Source: Pseudomonas monteilii (GTDB lineage: Bacteria > Pseudomonadota > Gammaproteobacteria > Pseudomonadales > Pseudomonadaceae). From it: 64,000 nucleotides of DNA. The stretch lies in contig CP013997.1 of assembly GCA_001534745.1 (NCBI GenBank), positions 1,798,001 to 1,862,000 on the forward strand, written 5' to 3'. This document shows positions 9,284 through 19,113 of the stretch, one piece after another (positions within the stretch are counted from its first letter, which is position 1; the number at the start of each line of letters is the position of its first letter). A model generated the notes under the pieces. The model searched no databases, had not been told where the DNA came from, and was given only the letters and a program-made list of their open reading frames with translations. The position numbers and the translations under genes were made by a program.

Positions 9284-9664
9284 ATGAAGGTCTTTAACGC
9301 TACCCATATAAAGTGCTACGAAGAAGATGACGTCCTGATCGTTGCAGTGGGTGATGATGCAGCTGATCCCCACAACTTCATCATCATGACCCGTTTGGAT
9401 GACGAAGACACCCCTTTCACCGACGGCGACGTTGGCCTTCAGACCGAGAGCACAGAGTACGAAATGGCAGGCGCCATACAAAAGATAGGGCTTTCGGAGA
9501 GCAGGCTGAAGGTGGAGATAAAATCGAACTTTCAAGAGCATTTCAATGGCGAGGCCATCGTTGCCGAATTTCAAGGAACGGCAGTCGATGGAGAAAGTAT
9601 CGATCTCTTGAGAAAGTCATTGCACACCCTAGTGGAGGGAAGCGGTATCGAAATGGACTTCTAG
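9284..9664 (+). CDS. small acidic protein, candidate Imm10-like immunity protein
   Basis: A 126-residue acidic protein with start MKVFNATHIKCYEEDDVLIV. The ATG at 9284 is preceded by GAGGTG at a good distance. An in-frame GTG at 9266 is less well placed. The pattern FxAxxIxxxEEDDxxIVxxxDDxxDPxxxIIxxRxxxDE, followed by an acidic C-terminal half, resembles polymorphic-toxin immunity family Imm10; this is recognition from memory and moderate only. Base composition is more AT-rich than its neighbours, suggesting acquisition. No adjacent toxin gene is present, so if the call is right it is an orphan, perhaps protecting against effectors of competitor or own T6SS. Otherwise treat it as hypothetical. 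Confidence 0.5.
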   Translation: MKVFNATHIKCYEEDDVLIVAVGDDAADPHNFIIMTRLDDEDTPFTDGDVGLQTESTEYEMAGAIQKIGLSESRLKVEIKSNFQEHFNGEAIVAEFQGTAVDGESIDLLRKSLHTLVEGSGIEMDF

Positions 9665-9770
9665 TTTCTCGTATTCAATCCACGTCTTCGACGTCAATGC
9701 TTGCTGTTCACAGTTGCGAAGCATTACCATTCACGTTCCGGTTGTTGCCCCCTTATCCAGGACCCACCCG

Positions 9771-11957
9771 ATGGCCTCTCGCTTTCCGTCACGCCCGACC
9801 CTGCTCGCATTCTGCTGTTCCGCCACCTTCATGACCCAAGCCGCCGAGCCCCTGGAGCTGGAAGCGACCGACGTCAACGCAGAGACCTTCAGGCGCACCC
9901 CCAGCACGCCCCTCGAAGCATTCGCGGGCGGCTAGGTGGCCCGCGGCGGTCAACTGGGCGTGCTTGGCAACCAGGACAACATGGACGTGCCGTTCTCGCT
10001 CACCAGCTACACCGCGAAGGTGATCGAGGACCAACAGGCCGAGGACATCGGTGACGTCCTGGCCAACGACCCTTCGGTGCGCGAGTCCTTCGGCTTTGGC
10101 AACCAGGCCAAGGTGTTCGTGATCCGCGGTCTGCCATTGGCAGGGGATGACATTGCGTTCAACGGGCTGTACGGCATCCTGCCGCGGCAGATCATGTCCA
10201 CCGACGGCGTCGAGCGGGTCGAGGTGTTCAAGGGGCCGAACGCCTTTCTCAACGGCGTCAGCCCGACCGGCAGCGGCCTGGGTGGCAACGTCAACCTGCA
10301 GCCCAAGCGCGCCGATGATGTGCCCACGCGCCGCTACACCCAGGACATCAGCACCGATGGCCGCATCGGCGAGCACCTGGACATCGGCCAGCGCTTCGGC
10401 GAGGACAACCGCTTCGGCGCGCGCCTGAACCTCAGCCAACGCGAGGGCGAGACGGCGATCGACGACCAGGATCAACGCACCAAGCTGTTCGTCGCCGGGC
10501 TCGATTACCGGGGCGACGACGTGCGGGTGTCCACCGACTTCGGCTACCAGAAGCAGCGCATCAACCACCTGCGCAACTCGGTGCGTCCCGGCAACGCCAC
10601 CCAGGTGCCGACCGCGCCGGATGCCAGCCACAACTACGGGCAGGCCTGGAGCTACAGCGAGTCGGAAGACACCTTCGGCATGCTGCGCGGCGAGTGGGAC
10701 CTGAACGACAGCTGGACCGCCTACCTGGCCGGTGGCGCGCGGCATACGCGGGAGCAAGGTACTTACGGGACGCCGGTGCTGACCAGCAACAGTGGCGCGG
10801 CGACCATCGCCGCTTCCGATATCGTTCATGGTGAAGACAACACCAGTTTCAGTGCAGGCCTCAATGGGCGTCTGCAAACGGGTGCGGTAAGCCATCAGAT
10901 CGCCCTCGGCGCCAGCATGCTCTGGACCCAGGCCGAAAACGCCTACGTGTTCTACGGCGCACGCCCGACCAACATTTACGACGGCCTTGCGTTCGCCAAG
11001 CCCACGACGCCGACCAGTACCGGCGGCGACATGGGGGATCCTGGCGTCACCGCCAAGACGCGCAACCGCAGCATCGCGCTGTCCGACACGGTTGGCCTGT
11101 TCGACGACCGTCTGCTGCTGACCTACGGCATTCGCCGTCAACAACTGCGTGTCGAGAACTACTACTACGACGGCACCTTCCCGGTAACGGCTTCGCGCCC
11201 TTATCGCGACGGCAGCCGCAATGGCGAACCCTACGACGAAGGCATCACCACGCCGGTCTACGGCCTGGTCTTCAAACCCACCGACAGCGTCTCCCTCTAC
11301 GCCAACCGTATCGAAGGCCTGGCCCAGGGGCCGACCGCGCCTGCCAACGTCGTCAATGTCGGCGAAATGTTCCCCCCAGGCCGCACCAAGCAGCTCGAGG
11401 CGGGCATCAAGTTCGACCGGCAGACCTACGGCGCCAGCCTTGCCGTGTTCCGTATCGAGAAACCATCCGACGGCTATACCTCGGGTGACCGTTACATCCG
11501 CGACGGCGAGCAGATCAACAAAGGCCTCGAACTCAGCCTCTTCGGCGAGCCCCTCGAAGGCCTTCGCGTGATGGCCGGCGGCACCCGCATGACCTCGGAG
11601 CAGAAGAACACCGCCAACGGGACCAACGACGGCAACCATGCCATCGGCGTGCCGACCTTCCAGCTCAACGCCAGCGTCGACTGGGACGTGCCCGGCGTCC
11701 CCGGCCTGGCGCTCAATGCGCGCATGCTGCGCACCAGTGGCCAGTTCGTCGATGCCGCCAACACCCTCAGCCTGCCGACCTGGAACCGCTTCGACGCCGG
11801 GGCTCGCTACAGGATGCGCGTGGCCGAGAAGGACCTCACCTTGCGGGTGAACGTCGAAAACCTTACGAACAAGAACTACTGGGCTTCGGCCAACGGCGGC
11901 TACCTGACCCAGGGCGACCCGCGGCTGGTGAAATTCTCCGGCACGATCGACTTCTGA
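9771..11957 (+). pseudogene. TonB-dependent siderophore receptor with internal amber stop
   Basis: One continuous reading frame from ATG 9771 (MASRFPSRPTLLAFCCSATF, signal-peptide-like) to TGA 11957 is interrupted by a single TAG at 9933-9935. Downstream, in the same frame, come an intact plug domain (LTSYTAKVIEDQQAEDIGDVL, then FVIRGLPLAGDDIAFNGLYG) and a full beta-barrel ending GTIDF. The neighbouring receptor reads AYAGGQVAR where this one reads AFAGG-stop-VAR, so the lost codon was probably CAG, changed by one C-to-T transition. A GTG follows the stop directly, but a product reinitiated there would lack the signal peptide. Unlike the second receptor it has no STN domain. Expected to be non-functional unless the amber is suppressed. 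Confidence 0.85.
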
Positions 11958-12029
11958 TCGAGCGCCTTCACGCGCGCAGGACCTCAAGGTTCTACGCGTG
12001 TCGCACGGGGCATGGACGACGTGCGCGGT

Positions 12030-12048
12030 ACTAATTAGAATCACTCTC
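12030..12048 (+). promoter_or_regulatory. putative Fur box before fecI
   Basis: ACTAATTAGAATCACTCTC, about 33 nt ahead of the fecI start, matches 13 of 19 positions of the Fur consensus GATAATGATAATCATTATC by eye. Iron repression of a fecI-type sigma factor through Fur is the usual arrangement. Confidence 0.55.
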
Positions 12049-12080
12049 ATTTACCGCTACCCTGATCCAAGGCCCCTGAC

Positions 12081-12590
12081 ATGACCCCAGCAGAGACACT
12101 GGCGCCGCAGACGGTGCAGACGCTCTACCGCGACCACCACAGTTGGCTGGAAGGCTGGTTGCGCCGGCGCCTGGGCAATGCCTGGGATGCTGCCGACCTG
12201 AGCCAGGACACCTTCGTGAAGGTACTGTGCAGCACGCAATCGCTGGCCGACCTGCGCGAGCCGCGTGCCTATCTGGTCACGGTGGGCAAGCGCCTGCTCA
12301 GCAATTTCCATCAGCGCCGCAGCCTCGAACAGGCGTACCTGGACGCACTGGCACGGCTGCCGGAAGACAGCGTGCCGTCGCCTGAACAACGTTGGCTGCT
12401 GCTCGAAACACTGCATGCGCTCGATGCGCTGCTCGAAGGCTTGCCGTCGGCCGTGCGCCGGGCGTTTCTCTGGAGCCAGCTCGATGGCCTGGGTTATCGT
12501 GACATCGCCGAGCGCCTGGCCGTCTCCGAACGGACCGTCAAACGCTACATGGCCCAGGCCTACGAACACTGCCTGCTGGCGGACCTGTGA
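12081..12590 (+). CDS. fecI: FecI-type ECF sigma factor
   Basis: A 169-residue extracytoplasmic-function sigma factor. Region 2 contains LYRDHHSWLEGWLRRRLGN followed by AADLSQDTFVKVL. Region 4 has AFLWSQLDGLGYRDIAERLAVSERTVKRYMAQAYEHC, the helix-turn-helix that reads the -35 element. It is the iron-starvation (FecI/PvdS-like) subclass: signal from a substrate-loaded receptor passes through FecR to FecI, which then transcribes the receptor gene. The gene overlaps fecR (GTGA), so the two are translationally coupled. A putative Fur box lies just upstream. Confidence 0.92.
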   Translation: MTPAETLAPQTVQTLYRDHHSWLEGWLRRRLGNAWDAADLSQDTFVKVLCSTQSLADLREPRAYLVTVGKRLLSNFHQRRSLEQAYLDALARLPEDSVPSPEQRWLLLETLHALDALLEGLPSAVRRAFLWSQLDGLGYRDIAERLAVSERTVKRYMAQAYEHCLLADL

Positions 12591-13552
12591 GCCGAGCGAC
12601 CACATCGGACGCAGCGCGCGACGTCATCCGCAGCGCCGCACGCTGGCTGGCATTGCTCGAGTCCGGCCAGGCCAGCGAGCAGGATCATGAGCGTCTGCGG
12701 CAATGGCGCGAGCACGACGTTGCCCATGAGCAGGCATGGCAGAAGGCCCAGCACTTGCGTCAGCGCTTCGCCGCACTGCCCAGCGGCTTGGCCATGGCCA
12801 CCCTCGACCGTCCCGGCGCGACCCGACGTCAGGTGCTCAAAGGCGCCTTGGGCGCTCTGGTACTGCTGCCCACTGCCTGGCTGGCGAACAGGCAGTGGCC
12901 GCTGGAAACCTGGGGCACCGACCTGCGCACCGCCGTCGGGGAGCAGACCCGACGGGTCCTGGCCGACGGCAGCGTGCTGCAGCTGAACACCGACAGCGCG
13001 GCGAACCTCGATCAGGCCGCTCGACAGGTCAGGCTGATCCGCGGCGAGCTGGCCCTGCGCGTACCCGCCGGTGCCACGTGGCATGTCGAAACCGACTACG
13101 GTCGCCTCGAGGTCAGTCAAGCCGACGTCTGCGTTCGACTAGCGCACGACCAGTGCCAGGTCTCGGTGGTCGCCGGCAGTGTCCAGGTATCCCCCCTGAC
13201 AGGATCGGGGCTGACGCTGCGCGCCGGTCAGCAGGTCGACCTGGGTCGTGAAGGGGCAGGGCAGCTCCGTACGTTCGATGCCGCCTTGCCGGGCTGGCGC
13301 GAGGCCGTACTGAGCGTGCAGGACCAGCCCCTGGGTGAGCTGTTGCGGGAACTGTCGCGCTATCGGCCCGGGCTGTTGCGTTGGGACCCGGCCCTCGAAC
13401 GCCTGCGGGTGACGGGCAGTTTCAGGCTCGACGACACCGACCGCGTCCTGGCGCTGCTGGCCGCGACCTTGCCGTTGGAAGTGCAGGCGCGCACGCGCTA
13501 TTGGGTCACCCTCGTGCCCAAGGGGCAGGGCGCCGCAAAAAAGATGACGTGA
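12587..13552 (+). CDS. fecR: FecR-type anti-sigma/sigma regulator
   Basis: A 321-residue inner-membrane signal transducer starting at GTG inside the fecI stop. Residues about 1-50 form the cytoplasmic DUF4880 anti-sigma region (RSAARWLALLESGQASEQDHERLRQW). A hydrophobic stretch GALGALVLLPTAWLA near residue 90 should be the membrane anchor. The periplasmic FecR domain follows (EQTRRVLADGSVLQLNTDSA, RGELALRVPAG), and a C-terminal segment (GSFRLDDTDRVLALLAATLP) probably contacts the STN domain of the receptor encoded next. It completes the FecI-FecR-receptor cell-surface signalling set. Confidence 0.92.
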   Translation: MSRATTSDAARDVIRSAARWLALLESGQASEQDHERLRQWREHDVAHEQAWQKAQHLRQRFAALPSGLAMATLDRPGATRRQVLKGALGALVLLPTAWLANRQWPLETWGTDLRTAVGEQTRRVLADGSVLQLNTDSAANLDQAARQVRLIRGELALRVPAGATWHVETDYGRLEVSQADVCVRLAHDQCQVSVVAGSVQVSPLTGSGLTLRAGQQVDLGREGAGQLRTFDAALPGWREAVLSVQDQPLGELLRELSRYRPGLLRWDPALERLRVTGSFRLDDTDRVLALLAATLPLEVQARTRYWVTLVPKGQGAAKKMT

Positions 13553-13618
13553 GGCTGTCCCCTTTTTTCGTCTCGTCGGTCATTCCAGGCAAGAGCAAAA
13601 CAACGAGAGCCCCCCGCC

Positions 13619-16021
13619 ATGCCCGCCGTTCGTGTCCCGTCCTTGCATCCTCTGTTGCGCGCCAGCCTGCTGCTGACGCTCAGTGCCAGCCCCTTGTTGA
13701 TGACCGATGCCTGGGCCGAGCCCGCGGCACGGCGCGCCTATGTCGTGCCGGCAGGCACCCTCGGCATGGCCCTGACCCGTTTCGCTGGCCAGGCCGGTGT
13801 CGACATTTCCGTCGACCCTTCGCTGGTCGAGGGGCGGCAAAGCGTCGGCCTGTCGGGCGAGTTCGCGGTCGAGGAGGGCTTCGCCCGGCTGTTGCAGGGT
13901 TCGGGATTGCAACTGGTCCCGCTCGGCGCCCAGGCCTACACGCTGGCCCCGGCACCCGAAGGCACCGGCCTGGAACTGGCGCCGATCTCGATCCTGGGCG
14001 CAGGTGCCACCACCGAAGGCCAGGCCTATGCAGGCGGCCAGGTGGCGCGCAAGAGCAGCCAAGGGTTGCTGGGGTCGCGGGACTTCATGGACACGCCGTT
14101 CAGCGTGATCACCTACACCCAGCAGGCCGTGCAGAACCAACAGGCCCGCACCCTGGGCGACCTGATCGCCAGCGATCCGTCGGTGCGCGCCACCAACCCG
14201 GCGGGCGGACGCTTCGAACAGTTCACCATCCGCGGCTTGAGCCTGTACAACAGCGACGTGTCCTACAACGGCCTGTACGGCATCCTGCCGACCTACACCA
14301 TCGACATGGCGATGGCCGAGCGCGTGGACATCATCAAGGGGCCGAGCCAGCTGATCAACGGCATCTCGCCCCGTGGCAGCGTCGGCGGGGGCATCAACGT
14401 GGTGCCCAAACGTGCCACCGACACCCCGATCACCGAGTTCACCACCAGTTATGCCTCCGAAGGGCAGGTGGGTGCTGCGGTGGATGTAGGGCGGCGCTTT
14501 GGTGAAAGCGATCAGTTCGGCGTTCGCTTCAACGGCGTCAAGCAGTCGGGCGACACCGAATGGGATCACCAGAGCGTGAATCGCGAAATGGCCGTGCTCG
14601 GGCTGGACTTTCGTGGCGAGCGCCTGCGCCTGTCGACCGACATCGGCCATACGGAGCGTGACACCGACGCCCCCCAGGAGCGCGTACTGATCGGCGCCAA
14701 TGCCAAAGTGCCCAAGGCCGACGATGTCCGTCACAACTACGCCCAGCCCTGGAGCAAGGCGCGCACCGAAGACACCTTCGCTACCCTGCAGGGCGAATAC
14801 GACCTCAGCGATTCAGTCATGCTCTACGGCGGTGTAGGCGCCCGCAAGAGCGACCACGATTTCCTGCGCCATGCCGTGTCGGTCATCAACGATGCCGGCG
14901 ATTTCAATGTCCAGCCACGGGATTTCACCCGCGACGAGCGCGTGCGTACGGCCACCTTGGGCGTGCGCAACTGGTTCCAGACCGGGTCGGTGAGCCATGA
15001 GGTGAACCTGTCGGCCACGCATTTCTACATGGACTTCACCAACGGTGGGGGCCGCTACGCCACGGCGCGCAGCAACTTATACCACCCCATCGAAACAGCT
15101 ACGCCGGCCATCCCCACCCGACTCGATTCCAAGGTCTACACGGAAAACCGCTTCAGCGGCGTGGCGCTGAGCGACACCCTGGGCTTCTTCGAGGACCGCC
15201 TGCAACTGACCCTGGGCGCGCGTTGGCAGCGGGTCAAGGTCGATGACTGGGAGGACGGCATCAAAGGCGACACGGCCTATGACGAGGAGAAGGTTTCACC
15301 CTCCGGTGGCGTGCTGTACAAAGTCAGCGATCAGCTGTCGGTCTATGCCAACTACATGGAAGGCCTGAGCCAAGGCAAGATCGCGCCGTCGGTGTCGATC
15401 AACGAGGACGAGATCTTCCCACCGTTCGTGAGCCGCCAGGTCGAGGTCGGCGCCAAGTACGACCTGGGCGACATGGCCGTCACCGCCAGTGTGTTTCGCA
15501 TCAAGCAGCCGGCCTACGAGACCAACGCCACCTCGCGGGTGTTCGGTCCCAATGGCAAGCGGCGCAATGACGGCGTCGAGCTGACCGTGTTCGGCGAACC
15601 GGTCAGCGGCGTGCGCGTGCTGGGCGGGGTGATGTACATCGACAGCCAGCTCACCGGGACCGTCAACGGCACCTTCGACGGCAACCGCGCACCGGCCACA
15701 CCCGAATACAACGTCAACCTCAGCGCCGAGTGGGACGTACCCGGTGTCACCGGCTTAACCCTGACCGGACGCGGCATCTACACCGGCTCGCAGTACCTGG
15801 ACCAGGCCAACGGCAAGGAGATCGACGCCTCGAAGCGCTTCGACCTGGGCGCCCGGTATGCCTTCAAGATCGACCACAAGGACGTCACGCTGCGTGCGAG
15901 CGTCGAGAACGTGTTGGACGATTATTACTGGAGCTCGGCAGGCGCGCCGGATGACAGCGAACCAGGGCTGACCCTGTCGACACCCCGGACGTACCTGCTG
16001 TCGGCGACGGTAGGCTTCTGA
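13619..16021 (+). CDS. FecA/FpvA-type TonB-dependent receptor with STN signalling domain
   Basis: An 800-residue outer-membrane receptor. After a signal peptide ending DAWAEPAA, residues about 38-105 form an STN domain (LGMALTRFAGQAGVDISVDP, LQGSGLQLVPLGAQAYTLAP) used to signal to FecR. Next come a TonB-box/linker region, the plug (DTPFSVITYTQQAVQNQQARTL and FTIRGLSLYNSDVSYNGLYG), and a barrel ending in SATVGF with the terminal phenylalanine needed for outer-membrane insertion. It probably imports a ferric siderophore; the ligand cannot be read from sequence. It lies 66 nt after fecR, an interval expected to hold a FecI-dependent promoter. Confidence 0.93.
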   Translation: MPAVRVPSLHPLLRASLLLTLSASPLLMTDAWAEPAARRAYVVPAGTLGMALTRFAGQAGVDISVDPSLVEGRQSVGLSGEFAVEEGFARLLQGSGLQLVPLGAQAYTLAPAPEGTGLELAPISILGAGATTEGQAYAGGQVARKSSQGLLGSRDFMDTPFSVITYTQQAVQNQQARTLGDLIASDPSVRATNPAGGRFEQFTIRGLSLYNSDVSYNGLYGILPTYTIDMAMAERVDIIKGPSQLINGISPRGSVGGGINVVPKRATDTPITEFTTSYASEGQVGAAVDVGRRFGESDQFGVRFNGVKQSGDTEWDHQSVNREMAVLGLDFRGERLRLSTDIGHTERDTDAPQERVLIGANAKVPKADDVRHNYAQPWSKARTEDTFATLQGEYDLSDSVMLYGGVGARKSDHDFLRHAVSVINDAGDFNVQPRDFTRDERVRTATLGVRNWFQTGSVSHEVNLSATHFYMDFTNGGGRYATARSNLYHPIETATPAIPTRLDSKVYTENRFSGVALSDTLGFFEDRLQLTLGARWQRVKVDDWEDGIKGDTAYDEEKVSPSGGVLYKVSDQLSVYANYMEGLSQGKIAPSVSINEDEIFPPFVSRQVEVGAKYDLGDMAVTASVFRIKQPAYETNATSRVFGPNGKRRNDGVELTVFGEPVSGVRVLGGVMYIDSQLTGTVNGTFDGNRAPATPEYNVNLSAEWDVPGVTGLTLTGRGIYTGSQYLDQANGKEIDASKRFDLGARYAFKIDHKDVTLRASVENVLDDYYWSSAGAPDDSEPGLTLSTPRTYLLSATVGF

Positions 16022-16484
16022 TCCATCAGCGCTGCGGTCCAGCACGGACCTTCAGCGCTTTCATACAGCCTGTGTGGGAGCGGGCTTGCCCGCGATAGCA
16101 TTCGGCCCGGCACCGCCTGCATCGCGGGCAAGCCCGCTCCCACAAGGGGATGCGCCGGTCTTCCAGATCAGTGATGCAGCCCAACCACCCACGACCACGC
16201 CGCGAAGAGACCGGCCGCCACGGTCTGTGTGGATGTGCTGGTCTGCCAGACAGTGATGCAGCCTAAACACCACCCACGACCACGCCGCGATGAAACCGGC
16301 CGCCACGGGCCTGTGGGAGCGGGCTTGCCCGCGATGGCGTCCGACCCGTCACCGCCTGCATCACAGGCAAGCCCCCTTATAGGCACGGCCCTGGTCTGCC
16401 AGACCTACCATGGTGTCCAAACTATACGGCCTTGCCGGGCTGCGACAGGACCAGCGGTTTTACAGGAGCGCAGGGCAGCACCCT
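16022..16484. repeat. REP/BIME cluster and tandem repeat between receptor and glcB
   Basis: A 463-bp gene-free interval between convergent genes. A REP element (about 16071-16098) and its inverted partner (about 16119-16146) form a BIME-like pair with the Pseudomonas core GGGAGCGGGCTTGCCCGCGAT. A degenerate third and fourth element lie at about 16311-16385. Between them, a unit of about 75 bp beginning GGTCTKCCAGA and containing GTGATGCAGCC and CCACGACCACGCCGCGA occurs at about 16157-16230 and again at about 16240-16315. A third partial start (GGTCTGCCAGACC) lies near 16392. No coding signal was seen. Confidence 0.75.
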
Positions 16485-18662
16485 TCACGCCTCCCGCTTG
16501 AACCTCACGCGCCACGCATGCAACAACGGCTCGGTATACCCGCTAGGCTGCTCGCGCCCCTTGAACACCAGGTCGCACGCCGCCCGAAACGCATGAGAGC
16601 GCTCGCCGTCGGCTGCCATCGGTCGATAGCTGGGGTCACCGGCATTCTGGCCATCCACCACCCGCGCCATGCGCGTCAATGTGGCGCGCACCTGTTCGGC
16701 ACTGACCACGCCGTGGTGCAGCCAATTGGCGATGTGCTGCGCCGAAATGCGCAGGGTGGCGCGGTCTTCCATCAGGCCCACGTCATGGATGTCCGGCACC
16801 TTCGAGCAGCCCACGCCATGCTCGACCCAGCGCACCACATACCCCAGGATGCCTTGGCAGTTGTTGTCCAGCTCGGCCTGGATCTCCTCGGCGCTCCAGC
16901 GTGGCGAGGGGCTGACGGGCACCTTCAACAGGTCACGCCACAGGTCATCGTGCTGCGCGTCCGGCGCTTCGCGTTCCAGCGCGACCTGCACCTGGCGCAC
17001 GTCCACCTGATGGTAATGCAAGGCGTGCAACGTGGCGGCCGTGGGCGAGGGCACCCAGGCGGTGGTGGCGCCTGCCTGGGGATGGGCGATCTTCTGTTCG
17101 AGCATGGCCGCCATCAGGTCCGGCATCGCCCACATGCCCTTGCCGATCTGTCCCTGTCCGCGCAGCCCGCAGCTCAGGCCTACCCGCACGTTGTTGCGCT
17201 CGTAGGCCTGGATCCACGGCGTGCCCTTCATGTCGCCCTTGCGCAGCATCGCGCCGGCTTCCATGGCCGTGTGCATCTCGTCACCGGTGCGGTCGAGAAA
17301 GCCGGTGTTGATGAACACCACGCGGTCGACGGCCTCGGCGATGCAGGCCTTGAGGTTGACGCTGGTGCGTCGCTCCTCGTCCATGATGCCCATCTTCAAG
17401 GTGTAGCGGGGCAGCCCCAGCAGGTCCTCGACCTGGCCGAACAGCTCGGCAGCGAAGGCCACCTCGGCCGGCCCATGCATCTTCGGTTTGACGATGTAGA
17501 CGCTGCCAGTACGCGAGTTGCCCCGGCGTTGCAAGTCGTGCAGCGCCGCCAGGCTGGTAACCACGGTGTCGAGCAGGCCTTCCGGAATCGGCTGGCCCTG
17601 CTCGTCGACGACGGCCGACGTGGTCATCAGATGGCCGACGTTGCGCACGAACAGCAGCGAGCGTCCTGGCAAGGTGAGCGGCGTACCATCATGGCCCTGA
17701 TAGTGCCGGTCGGCCGCCAGGGTACGGGTGAACGACTGTCCTCCCTTACTGATCGCCTCGGACAGGTCGCCCTTCATCAGCCCCAGCCAGTTGCGGTAGA
17801 CGAGCACCTTGTCCTCGGCATCGACCGCCGCCACCGAATCCTCGCAGTCCATGATGGTGGTCAGCGCCGCTTCCAGCAGCAGGTCCTTGACGCCAGCCGG
17901 GTCGCTGGCGCCGATGGGGCTGGTACGGTCGATCTGGATCTCCACGTGCAGGTCGTGATGAACAAGCAGTACGGCGTGAGGCGCCGTGGCCTCGCCCTGA
18001 TGACCGACGAACTGTGTTGGATCGCTGAGCCCGACCTGCCGACCATCGCCCAGGGTGACCTGCAAGTGTCCCTTCACGACGGTGTAGGCCGTGGCCTCGA
18101 CATGGGACGCCGCCTCGAGCGGGAAGGTACGGTCGAGAAACGCGCGGGCAAACGCGATCACCCGGGCGCCGCGGGCCGGGTCGTAGCCGCGCGTGGCGTC
18201 GGCCTGCGGGTCGCGGGGGATCACATCGGTTCCGTACAGGGCATCGTACAGCGAGCCCCAGCGGGCATTGGCGGCATTGAGCGCGTAGCGGGCGTTCATC
18301 ACCGGCACCACCAGCTGCGGGCCGGCCTGCACGGTGATCTCGCGGTCCACGTTGGCCGTGCGCACGCGTACCGAGTCGGGCACCGGCAACAGATAGCCGA
18401 TATCCTGCAGGTGACGCCGATAGGCGTCCAGGTCTGCTACCGGGCCGGGGTGGGCACGGTGCCAGGCGTCCAGCTCGGCTTGCAGGCGGTCGCGTTCGAC
18501 CAGCAGCGCACGGTTGCGCGGTGCCAGGTCATGCACCAGCGCGTCGAGGCCAAGCCAGAAGGCCGAAGAGTCGAGGCCGGTGCCAGGCAGCACTTCGGTG
18601 TCGATGAATCGCTTGAGAGGGCTGGCCACACCCAGGCGGTGGCAGGTGACGCGTTCGCTCAT
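16485..18662 (-). CDS. glcB: malate synthase G
   Basis: A 725-residue protein, exactly the usual length of malate synthase G, which condenses glyoxylate with acetyl-CoA to malate. The start [11 protein letters not shown] follows GGAGA at a good distance; a 27-residue upstream extension is ignored. Family landmarks include [35 protein letters not shown], an [14 protein letters not shown] segment and a [15 protein letters not shown] region near the C-terminus. It is the last gene of the leftward glcDEFGB operon and consumes the glyoxylate made by glycolate oxidase. Confidence 0.97.
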   Translation of the reverse strand: MSERVTCHRLGVASPLKRFIDTEVLPGTGLDSSAFWLGLDALVHDLAPRNRALLVERDRLQAELDAWHRAHPGPVADLDAYRRHLQDIGYLLPVPDSVRVRTANVDREITVQAGPQLVVPVMNARYALNAANARWGSLYDALYGTDVIPRDPQADATRGYDPARGARVIAFARAFLDRTFPLEAASHVEATAYTVVKGHLQVTLGDGRQVGLSDPTQFVGHQGEATAPHAVLLVHHDLHVEIQIDRTSPIGASDPAGVKDLLLEAALTTIMDCEDSVAAVDAEDKVLVYRNWLGLMKGDLSEAISKGGQSFTRTLAADRHYQGHDGTPLTLPGRSLLFVRNVGHLMTTSAVVDEQGQPIPEGLLDTVVTSLAALHDLQRRGNSRTGSVYIVKPKMHGPAEVAFAAELFGQVEDLLGLPRYTLKMGIMDEERRTSVNLKACIAEAVDRVVFINTGFLDRTGDEMHTAMEAGAMLRKGDMKGTPWIQAYERNNVRVGLSCGLRGQGQIGKGMWAMPDLMAAMLEQKIAHPQAGATTAWVPSPTAATLHALHYHQVDVRQVQVALEREAPDAQHDDLWRDLLKVPVSPSPRWSAEEIQAELDNNCQGILGYVVRWVEHGVGCSKVPDIHDVGLMEDRATLRISAQHIANWLHHGVVSAEQVRATLTRMARVVDGQNAGDPSYRPMAADGERSHAFRAACDLVFKGREQPSGYTEPLLHAWRVRFKREA

Positions 18663-18705
18663 GGGAAATCTCCGTTCGTTCACATTCCATTCAGGTCGGT
18701 ACCGC

Positions 18706-19104
18706 TCACAGGGCCGCGAGGGCCGCTGCCGCGACCTGGGCATCCTGTTCGGCCTTGACGCCGGACACGCCGACCGCTGCGATCACCTGACCATCCACGC
18801 GCACCGGCAACCCACCTTCCAGCGAGGTCAGCAGCGGGGCGCTGACGAACGCGGTACGGCCGCCATTGACCATGTCTTCGTAGCCTTTGGTGTCACGCCG
18901 GCCCAACGCCGCGCTGCGGGCTTTCTCGGTGGAGATGTAGGCGGCGATGGGGGCGCAGCCGTCGAGCCGTTCCAGGGCCAGCGGGTGCCCGCCATCGTCG
19001 ACCACGGCGATGCTCACGGCCCAGCCGTGCCGCTGCGCCTCCTCGCGGGCGGCGGCCAGCAGGCGGGTGATGTCGGTGTACTCGAGTACGGCTTTGCGTT
19101 GCAT
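18706..19104 (-). CDS. glcG: GlcG/HbpS family protein
   Basis: A 132-residue protein of the GlcG/HbpS (DUF336) family. Typical segments are [13 protein letters not shown] helix 1, [35 protein letters not shown] and [19 protein letters not shown]. Its function in the glycolate operon is not established; relatives bind heme or cobalamin or act as small accessory subunits. It lies between glcF and glcB in the usual Pseudomonas/E. coli glc order, 43 nt before glcB. Confidence 0.93.
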   Translation of the reverse strand: MQRKAVLEYTDITRLLAAAREEAQRHGWAVSIAVVDDGGHPLALERLDGCAPIAAYISTEKARSAALGRRDTKGYEDMVNGGRTAFVSAPLLTSLEGGLPVRVDGQVIAAVGVSGVKAEQDAQVAAAALAAL

Positions 19105-19113
19105 GACAAGCTC

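Noticed and set aside
9720..9745. Possible Fur box before the broken receptor (AAGCATTACCATTCAC)
   Set aside because: Match to the 19-bp consensus is too weak by eye to list as a site.
9789..12050. A 753-codon minus-strand opening opposite the first TonB-dependent receptor
   Set aside because: It mirrors the receptor frame in high-GC DNA, has no recognisable domain, and its composition (Val/Gly/His/Arg-rich) is that of an antisense shadow.
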